From an uncultured Verrucomicrobiota bacterium (GTDB lineage Bacteria > Verrucomicrobiota > Verrucomicrobiia > Opitutales > Seribacteraceae): 64,000 bases of DNA. Within the stretch, counting starts at the first letter, position 1, and each line of letters starts with the position of its first letter. The notes under the pieces were generated by a model. It saw only the letters and a list, made by a program, of their open reading frames with translations, was not told the origin of the DNA and did not search any database. Shown piece by piece: positions 7,780 through 14,198 of this stretch. The stretch lies in assembly GCA_902580225.1 (NCBI GenBank), contig CACHJU010000009.1, forward strand, positions 1 through 64,000, in the 5' to 3' direction. A program made the translations under genes and the position numbers.

Positions 7780-9069
7780 CTAGCTAGTCTTGGGATCCGG
7801 AAATCCGGATCCCGTGCCTTGCGATATTGGTGGCGTAAAATTCCAAAATTCTTCTGCTTGGTCTACTAGATATTTTTCTTCTGCGACATAGTAGTCTAGT
7901 TCACTGTTATCAATGTGCCCCATTTGCTTTATTAATTCTCTTTCATCTTGATGCATTGCCCAATGCATCGATGCAAAGGTGTGGCGCATTATATCATTCA
8001 CCCAAATTGGACGGCCTACACCTGCCCTTTCTTTTAAAGAAAGTACTCTTTTATGATAATTCTTTTGTTTTACAACTAAGCCTTTTTTTTTGGCTACTTT
8101 TTTTAGAATTTTAACTGCACAATTTGGAATATCTACATGTCTACGTTTCCGAGTTTTCGATGAATATACCCAGACTCTGTTCTTGTAATCTAAATCAACA
8201 TCTTTCCAATCTAAAAGCCTCAATTCGGCATCAGGGCGTAGACCGCACCACAACCCAAGAGTTGCCCATGCAGTGAGCTCGTAAGCGTTTCCTTTTCTAT
8301 ATTCTTTATTCTCCGTAGTAATTGCAGTTAAAATAAGTTTTTGCCACTGATCTTGCTTTAAATACGCAGGATCTTTATCAGCAATTTCTTCTTTCTCTTG
8401 CGTAATCGGATTCTGCCCTTTCTTGATTACTTTTCCACCATGCTCTTTTATACATAGGTTAAAAATAGCATGGCAAACTTTTCGAAAATTTTCTCTATGT
8501 CCAAGTTGTTTGTAGATGGGAAAAAAATGCTCTTTATTTTTAAAGTCCACTGCTCGCATAGAACCGTGTTCTTTTTTTAATATTTTACCATAATACTCAT
8601 ATTCTATTAATGTTTTACTAGATCCACCCTTAACATTTTTTCCTTTGGCTCGCATCTCCACTCTCTCTTTTACTTTCTGGATTTTTTCATCCACGATTTG
8701 AGAAACTGTTATATCTGATTTTGCATCTTCTTTTGCTTTAAGATCCCGAAGATGCAAGATTGCTGAGTAAAGTTCATTAAAATCGGTTGCAGGTAATATT
8801 TTAAAAGCTCTGGCAGCATCCGCTCTTTGATTCGGGGTTAATTGTTTAAGTGAACTTGCACCATATTCACCTAATTCATCTGTGAGTGCATTAACATAAT
8901 CCTTGGCTATTGTTTGTGTTGCTTTGTAAAGCCTTTGCGGTTTGCCGGTGGGTGAATACTTTTTGCGTATGTATATCTCAAATTTGTTTTTGCCTTCCTT
9001 GTAAGGAACATGTGTAATGGTAGCTATGTTATCATGTGGATGTTTAATAGTTTTACGCTTTGCCTTCAT
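7780..9069 (-). CDS. tyrosine recombinase / integrase
   Basis: Site-specific integrase of 429 residues from the preferred ATG (MKAKRKTIKHPHDN); an upstream ATG would add 11 residues. It has an N-terminal arm-binding region, a core-binding SAM-like domain (about 95-210) and a catalytic domain (about 230-420). Catalytic positions visible are Arg in CGLRPDAEL, Lys in SSKTRKRR, Arg-His in IMRHTFAS, His in QMGHIDNS and the Tyr nucleophile in LDYYVAEEKY. The first His of the usual HxxR box is replaced (DIMR). The gene reads away from tRNA-Arg, whose 5' end is 119 bases from its start. It is convergent with the replication-like gene. It presumably recombines at the tRNA-Arg sequence. Confidence 0.9.
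   Translation of the reverse strand: MKAKRKTIKHPHDNIATITHVPYKEGKNKFEIYIRKKYSPTGKPQRLYKATQTIAKDYVNALTDELGEYGASSLKQLTPNQRADAARAFKILPATDFNELYSAILHLRDLKAKEDAKSDITVSQIVDEKIQKVKERVEMRAKGKNVKGGSSKTLIEYEYYGKILKKEHGSMRAVDFKNKEHFFPIYKQLGHRENFRKVCHAIFNLCIKEHGGKVIKKGQNPITQEKEEIADKDPAYLKQDQWQKLILTAITTENKEYRKGNAYELTAWATLGLWCGLRPDAELRLLDWKDVDLDYKNRVWVYSSKTRKRRHVDIPNCAVKILKKVAKKKGLVVKQKNYHKRVLSLKERAGVGRPIWVNDIMRHTFASMHWAMHQDERELIKQMGHIDNSELDYYVAEEKYLVDQAEEFWNFTPPISQGTGSGFPDPKTS
7792..7813. repeat. perfect 10-bp palindrome at the integrase 3' end
   Basis: GGGATCCGGA at 7792-7801 and TCCGGATCCC at 7804-7813 are exact reverse complements separated by AA. The hairpin lies over the last codons of the integrase gene, between two convergent genes. 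No T-run follows on either strand, so a standard intrinsic terminator is unlikely. It may still halt transcription or serve as a protein-binding dyad. Confidence 0.6.
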
Positions 9070-9083
9070 AAAGCTGAAATTAA
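9070..9083. repeat. 14-bp direct repeat, left copy (integrase arm-site candidate)
   Basis: AAAGCTGAAATTAA directly upstream of the integrase start recurs exactly at 9360-9373 on the other side of tRNA-Arg, in the same orientation. Further matching follows in both copies (CTAAATT...ATTCTCGAT at about 9128-9149 and 9386-9405). The pair may be arm-type integrase sites flanking the core, or the trace of a duplicated flank. Confidence 0.5.
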
Positions 9084-9187
9084 GCGAATATAGTATAATC
9101 ACACAAGAAAAATTACACCAATCTCACACTAAATTTTATTCTCGATTAACTTGTAATTTACTTAAGATTTTGCTTATTAACAATTTA

Positions 9188-9262
9188 GCTCCCGTAGTTC
9201 AATGGATAGAATATTGGTCTCCGGAACCGAAGATCTGGGTTCGACTCCCAGCGGGAGTGCCA
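9188..9262 (+). tRNA. tRNA-Arg (anticodon CCG)
   Basis: A 75-nt cloverleaf with encoded CCA. Acceptor GCTCCCG pairs with CGGGAGT (one G-T wobble). The anticodon stem TTGGT/ACCGA has loop CTCCGGA, giving anticodon CCG for codon CGG. The T arm is CTGGG-TTCGACT-CCCAG. The discriminator is G. The 3' 44 bases are duplicated at 12340-12383, marking this as an integration target. The wobble in the acceptor suggests its 3' part may have been supplied by an element. Confidence 0.93.
9219..9262 (+). mobile_element. attachment-site copy within tRNA-Arg
   Basis: Forty-four bases from the anticodon loop to CCA match 12340-12383 with two mismatches. Reconstruction of the tRNA 3' part is the standard outcome of tyrosine-integrase insertion. 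The bounded 3.1-kb island lies to the right, while the integrase lies to the left, so the history is probably more than one event. Confidence 0.8.
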
Positions 9263-9806
9263 GTTTCAATAGTGGTAGCAATGTTTTAATTTAATCGTAC
9301 CAAGAAATTTTTACGGTAATTGCCGAAAATCTGCGAAAAATGTTGGAACATCTTACAAAAAAGCTGAAATTAACTGTATACGAAACTAAATTCTAAAATT
9401 CTCGATATCCAAATCTTTGAATTTAGGCCGAGTACGAATGACCTACTTTTTTTTCGATAAATGTAAATGTACCAGTGAGGAGGTTTACCTTCTAAGTCTG
9501 ATACAAGGTTTTGTGAAAAAGTTTATTTTGCATGGAGAAATGGCTGGGTTATTCTGTAAAGAAACAGGACCGAAGGGTTTGGGCGGCTAAAGTTCGTCCC
9601 ACTGCTCAACCGCGGTTCATCATGTTATTATTTTCTTAAGCGAGGACATGAGAATCTCCGCCACTGCAGACTTGTTAGATGAATGTGTCGAATCCGGAAG
9701 AGAATTTGTTTCGAAAGTATACAATAATTCTCCGACTAAAACCGATAATATTGATTTGGACGAAAGTAAGAGGATTTATACCATCCCGTTCGGGCAAAGA
9801 TATTGG
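9263..9806. other. island left end, mostly non-coding
   Basis: Downstream of tRNA-Arg the DNA is AT-rich. It contains the second 14-bp repeat (9360-9373) with extra similarity to the integrase upstream region. A 35-codon ORF at 9532-9639 (begins MEKWLGYSVKKQDRRVW) has no recognised relatives. An open frame beginning at 9648 runs into the trpB relic, but its first 50 residues are not recognisable. Confidence 0.5.
9360..9373. repeat. 14-bp direct repeat, right copy
   Basis: Exact second copy of the sequence at 9070-9083. It lies 98 bases beyond the tRNA 3' end, while the left copy ends 104 bases before the tRNA 5' end, so the two lie almost symmetrically around the tRNA gene. Confidence 0.5.
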
Positions 9807-10007
9807 ACTTGCGGGTCAGTATGGATTGCAACTGCTTCAGTTTGTGTTCGTTTTGGAATGGAATGTGTAATTCATATGGGAGCGAAAGATATGTGCAGGC
9901 AAGCTTTTAATGTTTTTAAAATGAAATTAAGCAGTGTGTAAGTAAGGGGCGTGGAAGCGGATAGTAAAACCCTGAAGGAAGCCATTAATGAAGCATTGAG
10001 GGACTGA
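9807..10007 (+). pseudogene. trpB: relic of tryptophan synthase beta chain (trpB)
   Basis: The translated sequence matches the middle of Trp[20 protein letters not shown], then [15 protein letters not shown], then after an in-frame TAA (9939-9941) the segment SKTLKEAINEALRD, and a TGA (10005-10007) where the family has Trp. Upstream, the conserved TGAGQHG block is visible only by changing frame (AGQYG), implying small deletions near 9809 and 9825. Both ends of the roughly 400-residue enzyme are missing. The relic cannot encode activity. It lies within the island bounded by the tRNA-Arg repeats. Confidence 0.82.
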
Positions 10008-10085
10008 GTAAAAATTTACGTAAAATTTTAATCTTCAGATAGAAAAGTTTTTTGTTGATTGAGTAAGTCTTTATGTCGGATTAAA

Positions 10086-10949
10086 TCATTTTACTAAAGC
10101 AACATCTTTCTTTACTAAGGACTCAATAACAGTGGTTTTTATTGCATGTCCTTGATCATTTAACAGCCTAAAACCCATTTTTCTATATCGCTCGATTTGC
10201 TCAACTAACTTTTCAAGATGTTTGTGGTTCACTTCGAAAAATATGAATTTCACGAATTGACTAATGGTTTCATCTGTAAGATCAGATAAAACTCCTGCTT
10301 CAAAGCCTTGTATATCCATTTTGATACATGCCTTTTGGCCTAAGCCAAGTTCTGACTTGATTATGTCATTAGCTGATATGTTCTCGACTTCAAATGTTCT
10401 TGTAAAGTGTTCAGGCAATTCATCATTTCCCCAATCACCGACAGCTGTTCCACTACCAGAATTAAAAACTCTTTCCGTTAAAATTCCACTTCCTACTACA
10501 TTAGATAGTAAGTTTCCGTAAATTTTTACATGATTTACATCAAAATCTAAAAAAGTCTTTTGCAGAAGACCAATACATAGGGGATTGGGCTCGACGCAAA
10601 CAACTTTGCCTATATTAAATTTTTTTAAACAATACAAAGAGTATAATCCAATGTTGGCTCCAAAATCAAAAAAAACAGATTCTTTTGTATCCTTTTCTAT
10701 GTTTTGATCAAAAAATTTGAATGCAGAAAGTCCATACTGTAAGCCCATGGTTTGGGCAACATGAGAATAATCAAATATATTTATATATAAGGTACCCTGA
10801 ACACCATTACGTCTAATCGTCACTTTTTGGTATGGTTGATGTCTATCTGCAAATAAAAAATTTATAAAAAAATTACATATTCTTATACCTACTACAGGTA
10901 ATTTAGATAAAGTATTTATTTTATCTATAAAATTTGCATTAAATTTCAT
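10086..10949 (-). CDS. FkbM-family SAM methyltransferase
   Basis: A 287-residue methyltransferase. The start at 10949 (MKFNANFIDK) is chosen because GAGGAAATTTA lies just before it; a 16-codon extension upstream lacks such a site. The Rossmann SAM-binding core shows VFFDFGANIGLYSLY, VVCVEPNPLC and the acidic KMDIQGFEAGV motif typical of FkbM enzymes, which methylate sugar hydroxyls in polysaccharides or natural products. The AT-rich gene stands alone in the island. It could decorate surface glycan, for instance altering phage receptors; the substrate is not shown by the sequence. Confidence 0.85.
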   Translation of the reverse strand: MKFNANFIDKINTLSKLPVVGIRICNFFINFLFADRHQPYQKVTIRRNGVQGTLYINIFDYSHVAQTMGLQYGLSAFKFFDQNIEKDTKESVFFDFGANIGLYSLYCLKKFNIGKVVCVEPNPLCIGLLQKTFLDFDVNHVKIYGNLLSNVVGSGILTERVFNSGSGTAVGDWGNDELPEHFTRTFEVENISANDIIKSELGLGQKACIKMDIQGFEAGVLSDLTDETISQFVKFIFFEVNHKHLEKLVEQIERYRKMGFRLLNDQGHAIKTTVIESLVKKDVALVK

Positions 10950-11075
10950 TAAATTTCCTCGATAGTAAATGTAATTTAAGAAAATATTAAAATGCAAATG
11001 TCTCTACAGCAACTTTAAAAAAGGCAGAAGTGTGACTGTGTTTTGTAACCCCAAGAAGCCATAAGGAAAGCCCGA

Positions 11076-11369
11076 TTAGACACACTTGTCCCTTTTCCTA
11101 AGACCGAAGTTTTTATAGAACTGAAGTTCAATATAACTGAGTAACCTAACAGGGCGTTTCCAATCATCACAAAGCTCACATGATGGACTGAGTTTTATGG
11201 AATTGATGAGATATCGAGCTTCTTTTTTCCAAGTAGCTTTATTAATTCCTTCAGCAAGGAATATTTTGCTTACCTCTTCTTTTGTCATTCCAGACTTTAT
11301 CCCTCGCCACTCGAATGCGTTGGCAACGCTCGTTAAAAACAATGCTATCAGCAAAATTAAACTTTTCAC
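11076..11369 (-). CDS. small secreted protein of unknown function
   Basis: A 97-residue protein with a clear signal peptide when read from the GTG at 11367-11369: VKSLILLIALFLTSVANA, cleavage after ANA. An upstream TTG would spoil the signal shape. The mature part begins FEWRGIKSGMTKEEVSKIF, reminiscent of the BamE/SmpA-type GMTKEEV motif, and has a Cys pair (CELCDDW). The basic end RKRDKCV is abrupt and may be truncated. Function unknown. Confidence 0.55.
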   Translation of the reverse strand: MKSLILLIALFLTSVANAFEWRGIKSGMTKEEVSKIFLAEGINKATWKKEARYLINSIKLSPSCELCDDWKRPVRLLSYIELQFYKNFGLRKRDKCV

Positions 11370-11484
11370 TTTGAAATAAACAATCAATCAAAAACTTGAG
11401 TCAATCGAAATGAGCATTCCGCTGTTCGATAAATTATTAATTGAGGCGGAAAGTATAACAAGATACTAAGCAACCAATCCTTCT

Positions 11485-11598
11485 TTAAATGTTCCAATTA
11501 GGTCTGTGTTTTTGTTTGAACTTCCAATATTCCAAAAACCTTTTTGCATCGTTAAGATTTACATGGTTTTTGTAATGTCGTTCACGAACGATTACCAA
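11485..11598 (-). CDS. possible 37-residue ORF
   Basis: A short minus-strand frame from TTG at 11596-11598 to TAA, with a plausible helical, basic composition (NLNDAKRFLEYWKFKQKHRP). It lies just downstream of the 88-residue gene and may be an orphan gene or the end of a decayed one. No ribosome-binding site is evident. The remaining sequence of 11370-11622 shows nothing else. Confidence 0.22.
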   Translation of the reverse strand: MVIVRERHYKNHVNLNDAKRFLEYWKFKQKHRPNWNI

Positions 11599-11622
11599 AT
11601 TGTTTATCTATAATTGATTCAT

Positions 11623-11889
11623 TTATCGGTTCTTTATTTGTAAAAAGGTTGGAAATTCGTCTGGATTAAATGGTGGGAATAATATTGTTAAACCATTATC
11701 AAGAGATATCGTAACTTGTATTCCATGTAATTCATCTTCGGTCATATCCATGAAGTCTTTATTCATCTCATCTATTCCGTTATATGTATAGACAATGTCG
11801 CAAACCTTATTGCTAAAAAAGTGGTTAAATGCATCGCTTAGCATCCAATGTTCGAAGTAACTATCTAGTCGTTCTATAATTTGATTCAT
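11623..11889 (-). CDS. small hypothetical protein
   Basis: An acidic 88-residue cytoplasmic protein, no signal or membrane segment (opens MNQIIERLDSYFEHWML, ends FPPFNPDEFPTFLQIKNR). The family is not recognised. Its ATG overlaps by four bases the stop of a 48-residue ORF upstream, suggesting coupled translation. Such acidic small pairs in islands can be immunity or toxin-antitoxin components, but nothing here proves that. Confidence 0.45.
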   Translation of the reverse strand: MNQIIERLDSYFEHWMLSDAFNHFFSNKVCDIVYTYNGIDEMNKDFMDMTEDELHGIQVTISLDNGLTILFPPFNPDEFPTFLQIKNR

Positions 11890-12032
11890 ATAACCATTAT
11901 GCCCAATAACCTGCTACTTGAGGGATCATAAATAACCTTATGTGTGAGTGTCTGAACCGATTGAAGGCGTTGGGACACAGGAAAGCCTAGATGAACACCT
12001 ATCCAATGCACTCTGCCCAACTCATTATCCAT
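11886..12032 (-). CDS. 48-residue ORF coupled to the next gene
   Basis: Starts at ATG 12030-12032 with AAGAG directly before it and ends in TGA that overlaps the next ATG (ATGA). The product begins MDNELGRVHWIGVHLG and ends RLLGIMVI. No family is recognised. The overlap and ribosome-binding-like sequence are the only support. Confidence 0.33.
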   Translation of the reverse strand: MDNELGRVHWIGVHLGFPVSQRLQSVQTLTHKVIYDPSSSRLLGIMVI

Positions 12033-12339
12033 CTCTTTTTTCTATTCTTCATTTTGTCTTAATTGTATAATGTATAGTATGCCAAAAAACACAGACAAAG
12101 TCAAGCAAAAAATGTGAATAAATTGTATCATAAAACCTTTATTAACAATTATTTACAAAATAATTATAGAAAAACATATAAACCTATAAAATTGTACAAA
12201 GATACTAACACAAAAGGAGTTGTATTTGTTTTTATTTGTGGAAAAATTGTGGAAAAATTTCCGTCGATTTAGGCTTATCTTTTCGCATTTCACTTGATCT
12301 TAATAGTTTATGACTTTTATTTTATAAAGTGTCATCAAA
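12033..12339. other. AT-rich gap at the island right end
   Basis: No gene seen. The tract is strongly AT-rich with short repeated words (TTGTGGAAAAATTGTGGAAA around 12235-12260) and runs directly into the partial tRNA-Arg copy. It may hold promoter or integrase-binding sequence. Confidence 0.5.
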
Positions 12340-12383
12340 CTCCGGAACCGAAGATCTGGGTTCGACTCCAAGCGGGAGCGCCA
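12340..12383 (+). mobile_element. partial tRNA-Arg copy (second attachment site)
   Basis: The 3' 44 bases of tRNA-Arg without any 5' half. Its acceptor strand CGGGAGC would pair perfectly with the GCTCCCG of the complete gene, while its T arm has a mismatch (CCAAG). It is therefore likely the original chromosomal 3' end displaced by insertion and now free to drift. The terminal CCA shares its A with the ATG of the next gene. Confidence 0.82.
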
Positions 12384-13207
12384 TGTTTACATATTCTAAC
12401 TTTGAATATTCCCAAAAAGCGTATAAATATATACTAATGAATTTATCCCAAACTGTACCATTGTCGAAAAGACTAGAATCTCATTCTATTTTTTCTCAAT
12501 TAAACACAATTGATGAGTTAAGATTGTTTATGGAGCATCATGTCTTTGCAGTTTGGGATTTTATGTCTCTTTTAAAAAGACTCCAAGAAATCTATGTCCC
12601 CCATGGTTCTCCATGGATTCCTCATAAAGATGGAAATGTGGTTCGATTTATAAATGAAATCGTAATGGAGGAGGAATCAGACCAAGCTTATAATTCCAAC
12701 GGGGAAAACTATACGAGCCACTTTGAGATTTACTTGCAGGCTATGAAAGAAGTGGGTGCTTCTACTGAATCAGTAAACCGTTTTATCAGTGAAATTCAAA
12801 ATTCGGATTTAAATAGTGCCATGAATCTTTCCTGCATTCCTAGTCCCTCGCTTGAGTTCATGAAACATACATTTGAACTCATCGAAAAAGGAAAAGGTCA
12901 CGAAATCGCTGCATCTTTTGCGATTGGAAGGGAAAGCATTGTTCCGGTCATGTTTAAGCGAATTCTGGAACTAACTAAAATAGGTGCTGATGATGCCCCT
13001 GTTTTTCATTATTACTTGGAAAGACATGCTTTATTGGACGGTGACCATCATGGTCCAATGGCGTTAAAGTTGCTTGATGATTTATGTGCCAACGATAGTC
13101 AAAAAGAAAACGAGGTTATTCTTCAGGTTGAATTAAGTTTGAAAGCCAGAATAAAACTATGGGACGGTGTAATGGAGGCAACAAGTCCTCAACTGGTTCC
13201 CCGTTAA
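12383..13207 (+). CDS. DUF3050 family protein (heme-oxygenase-like fold)
   Basis: A 274-residue protein with DUF3050 hallmarks: LRLFMEHHVFAVWDFMSLLK, RFINEIVMEEESD, YTSHFEIYLQAMKEVGA and, near the end, YYLERHALLDGDHHGPMAL. The spacing of His and Glu residues suggests a helical di-metal or heme-oxygenase-like fold; the reaction is unknown. The first in-frame ATG begins in the CCA of the tRNA fragment. A second ATG at 12437 (MNLSQTVPLSKRL) after TATAAAT-like sequence is an equally good start. Its stop overlaps the convergent epimerase gene by four bases. Confidence 0.85.
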   Translation: MFTYSNFEYSQKAYKYILMNLSQTVPLSKRLESHSIFSQLNTIDELRLFMEHHVFAVWDFMSLLKRLQEIYVPHGSPWIPHKDGNVVRFINEIVMEEESDQAYNSNGENYTSHFEIYLQAMKEVGASTESVNRFISEIQNSDLNSAMNLSCIPSPSLEFMKHTFELIEKGKGHEIAASFAIGRESIVPVMFKRILELTKIGADDAPVFHYYLERHALLDGDHHGPMALKLLDDLCANDSQKENEVILQVELSLKARIKLWDGVMEATSPQLVPR

Positions 13208-14115
13208 GCTAATTCTATTTCCACAGTAAATTCATCTCGCCCGCCAGGTGGAACTAAACGAATGGTTTTGTTCTCAGGTGCATTGGGTGGAGACATCCAA
13301 GGCTCCACGCAATAGTAAGGAGAATTTTCTTTTTTCCAGGTTACAAAGGTTAACCGCGATCCTTTTTCGGATCCTCCAACCTCTGAAATTCTGATCGGTT
13401 CTTCTTCATTGCGAAGGGATATTTCTGCACAAGATTCCCTTAGTTCATAATGAACTCGATTGACTAAATCGGGTTCTTCCAAGCCACAAATTATTTCCGG
13501 GTTTGGAGTCTTTTTCATAATTCCACCAGAGTCGTATTGAAAGACTTGCCTTGCATCGATTTTTAACTGGTGATCTTTGAGGCTTAAGTCTTTTCTCCAT
13601 GGAATTTGAAAATAAGGATGTAAACCGGCGGACCATGGGATTGCTTCTCTGCCTTCATTTTCTAGTACAAGGCTAATTTGCAAAGCCAAATCCAGAAAAT
13701 GAAAAATAACTGTAAATGAAAAATCGAAAGGATAAAAAACCTTACTTTCTTCGGTGGGTTCAAGGACTACTTCAAATCCGTGCTGATCCATTGATCGGAT
13801 TCGAAAATTTGAATGACGGGCAAATCCATGCATAGGCATCGGAAGAACGGATTGTCCAAATCTCCAATGATTTTCATTGCCGGCATCATAGCACTTTCCG
13901 GCAAAAGGAAATAAAATGGGAATTCCGCCGTGGGTTTGCTCGAAATTTTCCGACTCATTCTCCTCGGGCCAGTGAATAATGTCACGAACCGATCCATCGC
14001 TCATATTAATATGCCAATTAAGAAGTCTCGCCCCCCGCTCCGGTAGGGCGAGAAAAGTGGAGGGGCCAACATCCCACCGCCTTATTTCCTGATTTTGATA
14101 AATAACGCTTTCCAT
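13204..14115 (-). CDS. aldose 1-epimerase (galactose mutarotase) family protein
   Basis: A 303-residue cytoplasmic enzyme of the GalM/hexose-6-phosphate epimerase superfamily, which interconverts alpha and beta anomers of sugars. Visible motifs are HGGIPILFPFAG, PMHGFARHSNF (substrate His), WSAGLHPYFQIP (catalytic His) and CVEPWMSPPNAPEN (catalytic Glu region). Length is usual for the family. It is convergent with the DUF3050 gene and divergent from nfeD. The exact sugar is uncertain, and a role with the polysaccharide-degradation genes further right is possible. Confidence 0.82.
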   Translation of the reverse strand: MESVIYQNQEIRRWDVGPSTFLALPERGARLLNWHINMSDGSVRDIIHWPEENESENFEQTHGGIPILFPFAGKCYDAGNENHWRFGQSVLPMPMHGFARHSNFRIRSMDQHGFEVVLEPTEESKVFYPFDFSFTVIFHFLDLALQISLVLENEGREAIPWSAGLHPYFQIPWRKDLSLKDHQLKIDARQVFQYDSGGIMKKTPNPEIICGLEEPDLVNRVHYELRESCAEISLRNEEEPIRISEVGGSEKGSRLTFVTWKKENSPYYCVEPWMSPPNAPENKTIRLVPPGGRDEFTVEIELA

Positions 14116-14198
14116 AAGATATCAATTGCCCGTTATTTGAGCTTTGCGCAATGTATTTGTGTGAATAGGATGAGCTTTTTAAAAATATACTAATCTTC

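Noticed and set aside
7792-7813. Intrinsic terminator for the integrase
   Set aside because: The hairpin is strong but overlaps the last codons and is not followed by a T-run on either strand.
9017-9289. 90-residue plus-strand ORF
   Set aside because: It runs antisense through the integrase start and then through tRNA-Arg, so it is a chance frame.
9648-9941. Intact 97-residue gene
   Set aside because: Its C-terminal half is TrpB sequence that continues after the stop in the same frame, so it is part of a pseudogene.
12329-12382. Upstream N-terminal extension of the DUF3050 gene
   Set aside because: The first 18 codons are the tRNA-Arg fragment read as protein; the real start is at or after 12383.
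12340-12383. A second functional tRNA-Arg
   Set aside because: Only the 3' part is present, with no D arm or 5' acceptor strand, and the T stem has a mismatch.
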